A DNA stretch of 64,000 nt, taken from assembly GCF_011386835.1 (NCBI RefSeq), contig NC_088797.1:65683587-65747586 (forward strand). Direction: 5' to 3'. Below are positions 45,909 through 55,600 of this stretch, piece by piece. Under the pieces are notes generated by a model. The model saw nothing but the letters and a program-made list of their open reading frames with translations. It was not told the origin of the DNA and did no database searches. Origin of the DNA: Chrysemys picta bellii. Taxonomy: Eukaryota > Chordata > Testudines > Emydidae. The first letter of the stretch is position 1. The number at the start of each line of letters is the position of its first letter. Both the position numbers and the translations under genes were made by a program.

Positions 45909-46268
45909 AGAGTAGTTCGATTTTACTTGCATCGAATTTTTGTAATCGATATTGCAAAGTCGAACGTGTGTGTCCACACTAAGGACAGTAATTCGACTTT
46001 GTGCGTCCACACTAACGGTGATAGCGTCGACATTCGAAGCGGTGCACTGTGGTCAGCTATCCCACAGTTCCCGCAGTCCCCTCTGCCCATTGGAATTCTG
46101 GGTGTAGCCGGCAATGCCTTCTGGGTAACAAAATGAGTCAAGGGTGCTTTTGGGAAACTGTCGTCATCCGTCCATCACTCCCGCCCTCCCTCCCTGAAAG
46201 CGCCGGCGGGAAAACAGTTCGCGCGCTTTTCCAGTCATTGACAGCGCGGACGCCACTGTACTCCGAGC

Positions 46269-47552
46269 ATGGAGCCCGCTGCGACCATCGCTGCAGTTGT
46301 GGCCGCTCTCAACGTCTCGCAGCTTATCATAAAGGTTTCCCTGAGGCAGATGCAGAAAAGTCAGGCGAGGAGGCTACGGCACCGCGGTGATGTCCTGAAG
46401 TCTGAGAGTAGCACAGACCTGTCAGAAAGCAGGCGACCCAGCGCCGAGGACATCACAGTGGCAATGGGTCATGTTGATGCCGTGGAACGGCGATTCTGGG
46501 CACGGGAAACAAGCACTGAGTGGTGGGACCGCATAGTGCTGCAGGTCTGGGATGAATCCCAGTGGCTGCGAAACTTTCGCATGCGGAAGGGAACTTTCCT
46601 GGAACTTTGTGAGTTGCTGTCCCCTGCCCTGAAGCGCAGTGACACCCGGTTGCGAGCTGCACTGAGTGTACAGAAGCGAGTGGCCATAGCCCTCTGGAAG
46701 CTTGCAACGCCAGACAGCTACCGGTCAGTCGCGAACCAGTTTGGGGTGGGCAAATCTACTGTGGGGGTTGTTGTGATGCAAGTAGCGAAGGCAATCGTTG
46801 ATGTACTGCTGCCAAAGGTAGTGACCCTGGGAAACGTGGAGGCGATCATAGATGGCTTCGCAGCGATGGGATTCCCAAACTGCGGTGGGGCCATAGATGG
46901 AACTCACATCCCTATCCTGGCACCGGACCACCAGGCCACCCAGTACATTAACCGAAAGGGATACTTTTCCATGGTGCTGCAGGCACTGGTGGACCACAGG
47001 GGACGTTTTACCAACATCTACGTGGGATGGCCGGGCAAGGTTCATGACGCTCGTGTTTTCAGGAACTCTGGTCTGTTTAGACGGCTGCAACAAGGTATTT
47101 ACTTCCCGGACCACAAAATAACTGTTGGGGATGTGGAGATGCCTATAGTCATCCTCGGGGACCCAGCCTACCCGCTAATGCCCTGGCTCATGAAGCCCTA
47201 TACTGGCGCCCTGGACACTGAAAAAGAACTCTTCAACTACCGGCTGAGCAAGTGCAGAATGGTGGTGGAGTGTGCTTTTGGCCGTCTCAAGGGGAGATGG
47301 AGAAGCTTACTGACTCGCTGTGATCTCAGCGAAACCAATATCCCCATTGTTATAGCAGCTTGCTGTGTGCTCCACAATCTCTGTGAGAGCAAGGGGGAGA
47401 CCTTTATGGCGGGGTGGGAGGTTGAGGAAAATAGCCTGGCTGGTGATTACTCACAGCCAGACAGCCGGGCGATTAGAAGAGACCAGCGGGAAGCGCTGTG
47501 CATCCGGGAGGCTTTGAAAGCAAAGTTCCTGAGTGAGCAGGGTAACCTGTGA
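46269..47552 (+). CDS. Harbinger transposase (DDE_Tnp_4 type)
   Basis: A 427-codon uninterrupted frame starting at ATG 46269. It has a helix-turn-helix-like segment 'YRSVANQFGVGKSTV' (about residues 155-169), then the DDE nuclease: 'GGAIDGTHIPI' with Asp210, 'GKVHDARVF' with Asp260, 'ILGDPAYPL' with Asp298, and 'VVECAFGRLKGRW' with Glu334. This is the signature of PIF/Harbinger transposases and of their domesticated relative HARBI1. HARBI1 is about 350 aa, so this protein has a longer N-terminus. In known systems it needs a Myb-like partner for nuclear import and end binding; such a gene is convergent at 48298-50344. A poly(A) signal AATAAA is at 47668-47673. No intron is needed. The region 45.9-46.2 kb upstream contains the terminal repeat and presumed promoter. 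Confidence 0.93.
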   Translation: MEPAATIAAVVAALNVSQLIIKVSLRQMQKSQARRLRHRGDVLKSESSTDLSESRRPSAEDITVAMGHVDAVERRFWARETSTEWWDRIVLQVWDESQWLRNFRMRKGTFLELCELLSPALKRSDTRLRAALSVQKRVAIALWKLATPDSYRSVANQFGVGKSTVGVVVMQVAKAIVDVLLPKVVTLGNVEAIIDGFAAMGFPNCGGAIDGTHIPILAPDHQATQYINRKGYFSMVLQALVDHRGRFTNIYVGWPGKVHDARVFRNSGLFRRLQQGIYFPDHKITVGDVEMPIVILGDPAYPLMPWLMKPYTGALDTEKELFNYRLSKCRMVVECAFGRLKGRWRSLLTRCDLSETNIPIVIAACCVLHNLCESKGETFMAGWEVEENSLAGDYSQPDSRAIRRDQREALCIREALKAKFLSEQGNL

Positions 47553-47667
47553 CTTTATAGTTTGTGTACTGAGAAGCTAAACCTGCCCCCGTTTCTTTAC
47601 CCAGGTAATGTTGACTATCCTATCCAGTTACATACCCCCTTCACCCCCCCTCCAACACACGTGTCGA

Positions 47668-47673
47668 AATAAA
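47668..47673 (+). terminator. Poly(A) signal of the transposase gene
   Basis: AATAAA 116 nt after the transposase stop codon, followed by a T-rich stretch. Confidence 0.65.
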
Positions 47674-47689
47674 AATAGTTCTACTTTGT

Positions 47690-48215
47690 TAAAGCACACC
47701 GTTTTCTTTAATACTGTTTTCGCGGGAATTTTTTAAAACTGGGACGCAGACTGTGGTGCGGGGCGGGTGTAGTGTTGTGATGCGAATGCAGCTTCTAAAC
47801 TCAAGGATTGACAGGCTCCGCTGCGGTGGGATGCTTGTTTCAACGGAGCCTGTCAACCCTCCTGATCGGGACTGTGTGTATGGGGGGTCTATTTGACTTT
47901 GTGGCAGGGGGAGGACGGTTACAGATCCCATGCTGTGTGGCTCTGTGATCCTGCCTAAGGACTGGCGCTTAAGATCTGTAACTGCCCTCCCCCGCCACAA
48001 AGTCACAGAGCAACCCACCCCAACATTACATCAAAACAACCTCCCAGACTAACCGGGGCAACTAGTCACTGCATCACTGCACTGTGTATGTGCCCTGCTG
48101 CTGTGCCTGCCCCCGACTATGTACCCTGCCAAAGGAGACTGTCCTGTCCAATTACCAACCCCCTTTCCCCTCCTCCTCCAAAAGAACATGATTGAAACAG
48201 TAGTTAACAGAAACG
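47690..48215. other. Harbinger internal spacer between convergent genes
   Basis: About 0.5 kb without a supported gene. It contains an imperfect inverted repeat: 'ATTGACAGGCTCCG' (47808) against 'CGGAGCCTGTCAA' (47840-47856), and 'GGGAGGACGGTTACAGATC' (47910) against 'GATCTGTAACTGCCCTCCC' (47973). Such foldback may separate the two convergent transcripts. Confidence 0.5.
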
Positions 48216-48220
48216 AATTT

Positions 48221-48226
48221 TTTATT
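48221..48226 (-). terminator. Poly(A) signal of the Myb-like gene
   Basis: The minus strand reads AATAAA here, 72 nt beyond the stop codon of the Myb-like gene (48298). Confidence 0.65.
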
Positions 48227-48297
48227 ATCAACTACACATGGCATTGGGAGGTGAAACTTGGACGGGGGCTTGTGTCAGGCGGGAAGGAAAGAACTTT

Positions 48298-50344
48298 TCA
48301 AATTTTGGGAAATGAGAGCCTTCTGCTACTAGAGCTCTCTGCAGGGGTGGAGTGAGACTTAGCAGGGACTCTGCCGCCTCTCCTTCTTTGCACTTTGGGT
48401 GAGGTGGGTATGGGACTTGGTGGCGGGGGAGGGCGGTTAGAGATGGACTGCAGCGGGGCTCTGTCCTCCTGCCTCCGTTCCTGCAGAACATCCACAAGGC
48501 GCCGGAGCGTGTCAGTTTGCTCCCTCAGTAGTCCAAGCAGCGTTAGAGTCGCCTGCTGGTCTTCCTGCCGCCACCTCTCCTCCCGATCCATGTTGGCTTG
48601 GTGCATTCGGGTCAAGTTCTCCCGCCACTGGGTCTGCTGTGCTGCCTGGGCTTGGGAAGAGGCCATAAGCTCAGAGAACATGTCCTCCCGTGTCCTCTTC
48701 TTCCTACGCCTAATCCGCGCTAGCCTCTGGGAGTGTGATTCCAGGCTAGGTTGTGAGACAGTCGCAGACGGGGCTGTGGAAATGGGAAAAAGGGAGTGAA
48801 TTCCTCAGAAAGATAAATGTAGTTGTGAACAAAGAACATAGTCTTTCTCTGTGAACAAGACCATGCACAGCACCTTTCACATGCGCACTCAGCACAAGGT
48901 CGAATTCTCGGCCTTCGCATTCAGTGCCTGGGGTCTTGAACAGCACATTTGAGAAGCGAGGCAGCACAACGGAATTTCTGTTGCAGGCAGACATGGTAAG
49001 CCGTACACTTGTGGCAGTTTAAAACTTTTATATTACCACTGGCCTCATTTCACATTTAAATCAATGTCAGTCCCTGCTGCCAGCAATCCGGCAAGCGGGA
49101 ACTCTGCCCCTGTCCCACCCCCTCGCGGCTGTCCCCGGGAACGATCCCTTTTGGCTGCCCCTCTCCCGCCTCCACCGCGTGGCTGCAAACCAGCGGTTAC
49201 AGTTCTGTAAAGGAACGGGAAAGCAGTCCCAACACTAACATTCCCCTACCTAATTAAAAGCAGGTCACCATGGCCGACATCACCCTGATGAGGATCTCCG
49301 AGAGCGACAAAGAGAGAATGCTCCGGGAAAGCCTCCAAAGACCAGGGCCATATGCCACCCTGCTGTGCAGAGCAATGATCCCCGAGTACTTGATAATCTC
49401 GTGGCGCGGCAACGTGTCGTACTTCGGAGGACCCAATAAGGCCGCTCTCCCCAAGAACCTCATGCAACGGCTTTCAAGTTACCTCCAGGAGAGCTTCATC
49501 GAGATGTCCCAGGAGGATTACTGCTCTATCCCCGGACACATAGACCGCATTTTACTGTAGCTGCAGTAGCAGGGAATAAACAGTAGAGCGGCTTGTGCAG
49601 GACAATCACTGAAAACCGGACATTGCTAGATTTCTTTTCAAAACTTGCACTGCCCCTTACTAAACCGTTAAGCGCCTAGGGCACACTAATCATGAACAAC
49701 TCATTCTTTTAATTGTTAATATTCCTGTTTTGTTAAAAATAAATGTTTAGATGTTTACAACACTTACTGGCTGATCCTTCACCAGATTCTGTGTCCGGGG
49801 TAACGGCTGGGGACGCTTCGTAGGGGATCTCTGTAAGGGTGATGAAGAGATCCTGGCTGTCGGGGAAATCAGCGTTGTGAGAGCTGCCGACTGCCTCGCC
49901 CTCCTCATCTCCTTCCTCATCTTCCCCGTCCCCTAACATGTCCGAGGAACCGGCCGTGGACAGTATCCCATCCTCAGAGTCCACGGTCACTGGTGGGATA
50001 GTGGTGGCGGCAGCACCGAGGATGGAATGCAGTGCCTCGTAGAAACGGGATGTCTGGGGATGGGATCCGGAGCGTCCGTTTGCCTCTTTGGTCTTCTGGT
50101 AGCCTTGTCTCAGCTCCTTGATTTTCACGCGGCACTGCGTTGCATCCCGGCTGTATCCTCTCTCTGCCATGTCTTTTGAGATCTTCTCGTAGATCTTTGC
50201 ATTCCTTCTTTTGGATCGCAGCTCGGAAAGCACGGACTCATCGCCCCACACAGCGATGAGATCCAAGACTTCACGATCAGTCCATGCTGGGGCTCTCTTT
50301 CTATTCCCAGACTGCACGGCCATCACTGCTGGAGAGCTCTGCAT
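48298..50344 (-). CDS. Harbinger Myb/SANT-like partner protein, two exons
   Basis: Exon 1 (50344-49768) starts at an ATG, chosen because its downstream residues are conserved-looking; an upstream in-frame Met lies at 50431. It encodes a trihelix Myb/SANT-like domain with 'APAWTDREVLDLIAVWGD', 'YEKISKDMAERGY' and 'QCRVKIKELRQGYQKTKEAN', then an acidic Glu/Asp-rich stretch. The donor is GCCA|GTAAGTG, and the acceptor TTCCACAG|CCCCG at 48774/48773 keeps the frame (phase 1). Exon 2 (48773-48298) begins Pro/Ser-rich, has a basic 'RRRKKRTRED' nuclear-localisation-like run, a Gln/Arg-rich coiled-coil region with 'LLREQTDTLRRLVDVLQER', and ends Lys-Ile. Total 350 aa. Such proteins bind the transposon ends and carry the transposase to the nucleus. 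Splicing is inferred, not observed. Confidence 0.85.
48874..48994 (-). other. Possible alternative first exon of the Myb-like gene
   Basis: An ATG at 48994 opens 40 codons plus one base, ending at the donor-like GTGAAAG|GTGCTG. The leftover phase (1) equals that of the normal exon 1, so splicing over a 100-nt intron (48873-48774) to exon 2 would keep frame and give about 198 aa without the Myb/SANT domain. The encoded start is Met-Ser-Ala-Cys-Asn followed by mixed residues, with no known motif. The donor is weaker than the canonical GTAAGT. The exon is a hypothesis from phase and coding appearance only. Confidence 0.3.
49270..49560 (+). CDS. Third Harbinger ORF, 96 aa, possible BEN-like domain
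   Basis: An intact plus-strand frame lies inside the intron of the minus-strand Myb-like gene. The start context GTCACCATGG is a near-ideal vertebrate translation start; AATAAA occurs at 49575-49580, 14 nt after the stop. The protein has a charged N-terminal helix ('SESDKERMLRESLQ'), then 'PGPYATLLCRAMIPEYLI', 'WRGNVSYFGG', and a second helix 'ALPKNLMQRLSSYLQESF'. The pattern of an aromatic/Leu helix, a Gly-rich turn and an 'L-P-x-x-L' helix recalls the BEN domain, a DNA- and protein-binding fold, but this is an impression, not a search result. Codon and GC use match the transposase. An upstream AT-rich 'TTTTATATTA' at 49027-49036 could be a promoter box. The role is unknown: a third transposition factor, a regulator, or a captured host gene. 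Confidence 0.6.
   Translation: MADITLMRISESDKERMLRESLQRPGPYATLLCRAMIPEYLIISWRGNVSYFGGPNKAALPKNLMQRLSSYLQESFIEMSQEDYCSIPGHIDRILL
49575..49580 (+). terminator. Poly(A) signal after the third ORF
   Basis: AATAAA 14 nt downstream of the third ORF's stop codon; another lies near 49738-49743. Confidence 0.5.
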
Positions 50345-50740
50345 CGTTGCCAGTGCTGCTGTGCTCGCTACGATGTCCAGACAGGAAATGAGATTCAAAC
50401 TGGCCAGACAGGAAAAGGAATTCAAATTCAAATTTTCCCGGGGCTTTTCCTGTGTGGCTGGTCAGAGCATCCGAGCTCGCACTGCTGTCCAGAGCGTCAA
50501 CAGAGTGGTGCACTGTGGGATAGCTCCCGGAGCTATTAGCGTCGATTTCCATCCACACCTAGCCTAATTCGACATGGCCATGTCGAATTTAGCGCTACTC
50601 CCCTCGTCGGGGAGGAGTACAGAAGTCGAATTAAAGAGACCTCTATGTCGAACTAAATAGCATCGCAGTGTGGACGGGTGCAGGGTTAATTCGATTTAAC
50701 GGCGCTAACTTCGACATAAACGCCTAGTGTAGACCAGGCC
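50345..50740. promoter_or_regulatory. Harbinger right end: presumed Myb-gene promoter and terminal repeat
   Basis: Between the Myb-like start and the right terminus lie multiple 'TTCGA/TCGAA' motifs (50567, 50582, 50628, 50648, 50689, 50710) that mirror the left end and are likely subterminal binding sites for the Myb-like protein or transposase. The end is the inverted repeat GGCCTGGTCTACACTAGG when read inward. A start-site element was not identified. Confidence 0.5.
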
Positions 50741-50743
50741 TTA

Positions 50744-51872
50744 TCAATTTGCAACTGCTTTGGAGAGTAACTTCTTTGTCAAACATGTCAACAAACAAAA
50801 TTCTACTGTTAACTATGGACCCTATCATAGTCCTAGTGAAATCAATGGAAATTTTGCCATTTACTTTAATGGAAGCAGGATAAAGTTCTTTAAACAGGAT
50901 TTCTGGCTCCCCTCAGCTATCTTTGAAGGAAAGAAACCAAGGTTGATTTTGTTTGAGTGTGGAAAAATTCCAGGTTTGTTAGTTTTTAATATATTCAATT
51001 AATATCGGCTAGATGGAATAGCAGATCAGGAGTGTTGACCCTAACTATGCTAATTATAGGTGGAGCAGATAGTGGCACATAATTAAGGTTGCCCAACACT
51101 TTGCATTATTAACCTCTGTTTCCAGTTGCTTGTAACTTTGCCATTTGCACATGCTCAGTAGAACTTTTTAGAGGTAGCTGCTGCTAAAAACTCTGAATGT
51201 TCTATATTTGGAGAGCATGATCTTCATCTGCACTGAAGATCTCTGGCCCCACATTATATAGCTTGAGCTCCAGACAGGACACAGCAGCAGCTAACTGCCA
51301 CTTGAGTATAGGGGAAGGAATACTGGATTGAAAACCATGAGGAGACCAGGCATTCTAGTCTTCAGTCATCTGCTGACTGGTGTTGATAACTTAGTGCACT
51401 TCGCTGAGCAAGGCCTACTAATTTAGGATGCAGATATAATTGCCCTTAATTTACAGATGTGGTGACCTGAGAGATTTCACCAGGTCACTTCTTACAGAGC
51501 TGGGAATAGAAAGTAGATTCTGTGGTGGATGTCTCGGAAAGAACACAGAACAGAAGGTGTAACCTGGGGTGAGTGGGGCACGAAAGATGGCTTTAAACTG
51601 TTTTGGGAGTCCCAGAATCAGGAGCTGTTGATTCCCAAGCAAAAGTTAAAGAAGCCCAGGAGGATGGCTTCTCCGCAACCATGAATTAGGGGAGCACAGA
51701 GCATAGCCCCTCTGCGTTGGGCAATTATTCAAAATATACATAGTCATTAAAAAACACTGAAGAATGAAAGCACAGCTTACATTCTGACTTTTTTTCATTT
51801 TGATCTCTTTATTTTCTAGGTTGATATCCCAAAGTACTTTACTAACAATATGCTAGATAAGTAGGTGTCTTA
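50744..51872. other. Unique sequence with an old repeat fragment
   Basis: At 50820-50890 'CCTAGTGAAATCAATGGAA' and 'TTTACTTTAATGGAAGCAGG' resemble a widely spread ancient reptile repeat. The remainder is unrecognised; no gene. Confidence 0.4.
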
Positions 51873-52156
51873 AGCCTGGTCTACACTAACCCCCGAATTC
51901 GAACTAACGTACGCAACTTCAGCTACGTGAATAACGTAGCTGAAGTCGACGTACCTTAGTTTCAACTTACGGCGGTCCAGATGCAGCAGGCAGGCTCCCC
52001 CGTCAACTCCGCGTACTCCTCGCGCCGAGCAGGATTACCGGAGTTGACAGGGAGCACTTCTGGGTTCGATTTATCGCGTCCAGACAAGACACAATAAATC
52101 GAACCCAGAAGTTCGATTGCCTGCTGCCGAACCAGCGCGTAAGTATAGACAAGCCC
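51873..52156. mobile_element. PIF/Harbinger-type MITE
   Basis: The left end AGCCTGGTCTACACTA and right end, read inward, GGGCTTGTCTATACTT resemble the autonomous element's termini. TTA (51870-51872) and TCA (52157-52159) may be a worn TTA duplication. The inner palindrome ACTTCAGCTACGT (51916-51928) with complement at 51934-51946, spaced by GAATA, is shared with the MITE at 38175. A second foldback (52062-52109) has 'TTCTGGGTTCGATTTAT' and its complement. No coding capacity. Confidence 0.8.
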
Positions 52157-54339
52157 TCAGTATTGTTGTTTGGATGTATCTGCCACTAGATTCTCTGCTG
52201 AAAGTAGAATGCCCAATAAAATGCTTCAAGTTTGGACTGTAACTTAGTTTCCCAATAAAATGTTAGTTATAAGAGTGAAAAAGTTACACAAAGATCCTGT
52301 GTGTGTGTGTGTGTGTGTGTGTGAATATAATTAGTTTATAATAGCTTGCTTGGATCGCTTTAAAACTACGACCTTCTGTTCCCTTGGATTATAAGAATTT
52401 GATGTAAATTGTGGTGTACCATTGTATTTTTCTTCCGTACTTGACCAGTTTTTCACCCTGAAATTGACATCACCTTCTCTCATCTAGCACCTTAAAAGTT
52501 GTTTAAAGTAATTTTCATTGATTGTACAAAAATTATCTGTACCCTGAATATCCTGCATACAATTATTAACTTACACCATGAATCAGAGATGAATATTTTC
52601 CAGGAATGTGGGTTGCCTGATGATGATATTATCTGTCCTTAGAAGTGTTTCTGACGTATCACAGTCCTTCGCATCCTGTGAGGTAGGGTACAATGGATGA
52701 TTTGATAGTCCCAGAAAGTGTGTCTCAGGGCTTTTTCCTCATCCTGCAAAGTGGAATGGGCCCAGACTGTAGAAATACAGTTCACAGAATAACAATTGTT
52801 GGGATGAGGTTAAACAATGGGATACTGTGCTAATAGCTCGGACCAGACAGTGTGAATGACTCTTGTTTAGGTTGGTGGTGTAGCCATGTTATGAAACTTG
52901 AAGCACAGTATCTTCAGGACGGATACCCTTATGATAATGTAGCATGCTTCCTTTTCCACATCTGCCCAGCTTTGCTGGCTGGTGTGGAAGGGGACTTGGG
53001 CCATGACTCTGTTTTGTCTTCTCTTTCCTCCCGTAATTTTCACCCTAGCAAAACTAGGAGGAAGCAGTCCCTTTGCTGAGCATGTGGTGGGCGGTGATTT
53101 GATTGGCCTGGTGAATAGGGTAGGTGTGTCTGGGATAGGTGCTGGAGTGGGAGTGGTAGGCTGTCTAGGAGTCTGGAAGCTGGGGTCTGGCTGGGTTTCT
53201 GGTAGATGCTGGGGCTAGTATTGAGCCCCTCACTGTTCCTGCCAGCTGGCTCCCCACATCTCACTGGAGTTGTAGCTGCTGCTGCTCCTTCCCCTCTCAG
53301 ATCTAACAAGGTAGCCATGCGTCCTGGTTGCCCGAAGCCGGCTTTACAGCAGTAGCTAGTGTCCAGCAGGGTGAACTGCAACTCCTAATATATCTGGCTG
53401 ACCAGTGCACAGATTCTGCTGGTCAGTGAGACCTATGTCTACATTTTCTGCAGAATTCTGTGGTCACTCAAAAAGCTCTAGCTCCTGTGGCTGTAACCCT
53501 CAAAAGTCAGGACAGTTTTATACTATTCTTATTGCTTTAGAAAGATCTGAACTGCAGCAGAAACAGGTACTGGAGCTATTCATGCAGAAAGAGGACCTGC
53601 CCAAAAATCAGAGATTTGGGGAGGATTAGAGCAGTAGACTTCTCCCTTCCCCCTCCCCCCCCCATAGACTATTGCTGCCAGGAAATCCTGGGGAAAGGGT
53701 AGAATAGTGAAGAAACAATGTGTCTCTGCCACCACCATCACTGGGTAGGAGGCTGTGAAGAAGAAACAAGAAATGCTTTCTTCCTTTCAGCCGCTTGGGG
53801 GTAATGGAGGTGGGCCTGTGGCTGGTATGGAAAATATGGAGCAACCAAGCAGAGTCCAGGGACAGTACCATAGTAGGAATCCTGGGAACTGGGGATGGCA
53901 GCAGAGGCTCATATTCTCACAAGGTTGGTGTTTCTGAATCTCCTTGATGGGGACTTGCACTCCCCTTTGATAGTAATAGAGGAAGAAAAGACCATGCCTT
54001 TAACAAGCTAGCCTTATGCTCCCTTGTTATTTGTAGGGCCCTGAAGTGGGTCAAAGCTTCCCTGTTTCCCTCCCTCACCCCCACTGTTACCAGACTGGGA
54101 TAATCTTGGTTTCATGAGGAGTAAAAAACTGGTTACAAGTAGTAGTTTCTCACCCTAAATGTTGTTTTAGGCAGATTGCATAGGTTCTTGCAGGCAAGCT
54201 GCTCTTGCTTGTAGCTTAAAACTCCAGGTATTTCTTTCGCAGGCCAGACACCTTCCCAGCCTGGGCTCAGTCCCCCCCACCCATTTGTGTCTGAGGCCCT
54301 ATATAATGCAGGCTCATCCACCTCTCAATCAGTGGCTAG
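52157..54339. other. Unique sequence, no gene seen
   Basis: It includes the TG repeat at 52298-52323. Moderately GC-rich segments at 52970-53380 give overlapping frames on both strands without splice context; none is convincing. Confidence 0.45.
52298..52323 (+). repeat. (TG)13 microsatellite
   Basis: Thirteen TG units, likely polymorphic. Confidence 0.9.
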
Positions 54340-54724
54340 AAGAATAGCACCATAAGGCCAGAAGGGACAACTGTGATCTGGTCCTAGTTCTTCCCCCAAA
54401 TTAATTCCTGTTTGTGAACTATAGCATACTTTTTAGAAAAACATCCAATCTTGATTTTACAAATTCAGTGATAGAGAATCCCCTACAAACCTTGACAAGC
54501 TGTATGAATGGTGAGTTACCCTCACTGAAAAATGTGTGCCTTATTTCTAGTCTGAATTTGTCTAGCTTCAACTTCCAGCTATTGGAACTTGTCATACTTT
54601 TACATCCTTGATGGAAGAACCCTTTATTATCAAATATTCCCCATGTAGGTGCTTATAGATTGATCAAGTCCCCTCTGAACCTTCTCCTTCATAAGCTTCT
54701 ACAGATTGAACTTCTTGAGTCTTA

Positions 54725-55600
54725 CACCCCTCATGGTCCTATCACACATCCCGCCTCAGGAAAGATCAGTAAAGGTGGGCCCTCCAGGCTGTATAGAGAG
54801 GCTTCAGGGAGCAGCCAATCAGAGCCTAGCAAGCTCATATAAAAGGAGCTGCTGGACAGAGCAGATCAATTGCTGGCTGGAGCCAGAGGAGCAAAGAAGG
54901 TGCTGCTGGCTGATGAGTGGGACTCAAGCAAGACTTCCATCCTGAGGTAAGGATGAAGTTGAAAGTGCTGAGGCTAAGAAGGGAAGTGGCTCAGAGAAAC
55001 ACAGCAGCAAGTAGTTAAAGGGAAGTAGCCAGGGGCTACCATTTATAGAGTCCCTTCCTCCCCCCACAGGCCACAAGTGGAGTGGCCTAAGCCTGGAGAA
55101 GGGAGCAGAAGACCCTGAAGATGGTCAGTATTGAATTGAACTGTTAACCCCACTAGGTTAATTGAACTAGTGATTCAGCTGGAAAGCTGGGGTCAGGAAG
55201 GCTCACTACAGAGCGAAGAGTCACCAGGGAAGGGCCCTGGGGCACTGCTCCATTACAGAGCAGGTACCATTGAAAGCTAGCCCAGGAGGGGCTGAGGCTA
55301 ATCAGGATACTGTAATAGGCCCTGTTAGACTGACTTAGAACAGAGCTTGGAGACAGGACTACGAACTGAGATGTTACAGCGGGCACTGAGAGGCCCTGTT
55401 GGACTTGTACCCTGGAAGACATCTGTTTTGTTTGCACATCTACAGACTGTGTGACTCAGCCGGAGAGCAGAGTCACTGAAAACCTGCTTGAGAAGTTTAA
55501 CAGGGGTCACTGCTAGCAGAGCAAAGTTGAGAGAGTGCAGGTGCAGATGTACCCAGCTGACAGGAGGCGCTTATGTGAGATGAGGGGCCCCGTCACAGGC
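54725..55600 (+). mobile_element. LTR-like insertion in old CR1
   Basis: About 0.87 kb that is absent from related CR1 copies separates CR1 sequence on either side. It has a CCAAT box (54815-54819) and a TATAAAAG box (54838-54845) in U3-like spacing and ends '...CCCCGTCACA' near 55597, so it resembles a plus-oriented solo LTR. The left border and target duplication could not be fixed. Frames inside it are not genes. Confidence 0.5.
54838..54845 (+). promoter_or_regulatory. TATA box of the LTR-like insert
   Basis: TATAAAAG, 19 nt after a CCAAT box in 'CAGCCAATCAGAG'. The spacing fits a retroviral-type polymerase II promoter. Confidence 0.5.

Larger units (their letters stand above)
48774..49767 (-). 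other. Intron of the Myb-like gene
   Basis: 994 nt between GT (49767-49766, in minus orientation) and AG. The 3' end is pyrimidine-rich (CCCTTTTTCCCATTTCCACAG, one base over 20, described only by position 48774-48794). It contains the plus-strand frame at 49270-49560 and a possible alternative minus-strand exon at 48874-48994. Confidence 0.7.
45891..50740 (+). mobile_element. PIF/Harbinger DNA transposon, apparently intact
   Basis: Terminal inverted repeats GGCCTTGTCTACACTACG (45891) and, read inward from the right end, GGCCTGGTCTACACTAGG (50740) agree at nearly all positions. TTA flanks both sides (45888-45890, 50741-50743), the 3-bp TWA target of PIF/Harbinger. The 4.85-kb element is GC-rich relative to its flanks. 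It carries an uninterrupted transposase (plus strand), a convergent two-exon Myb/SANT-like gene (minus strand), and a third open frame in the Myb intron. Both ends also contain repeated 'TCGAA'/'TTCGA' motifs, possible subterminal binding sites. No stop or frameshift was found in the main genes, so the copy is young or constrained. Confidence 0.93.
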
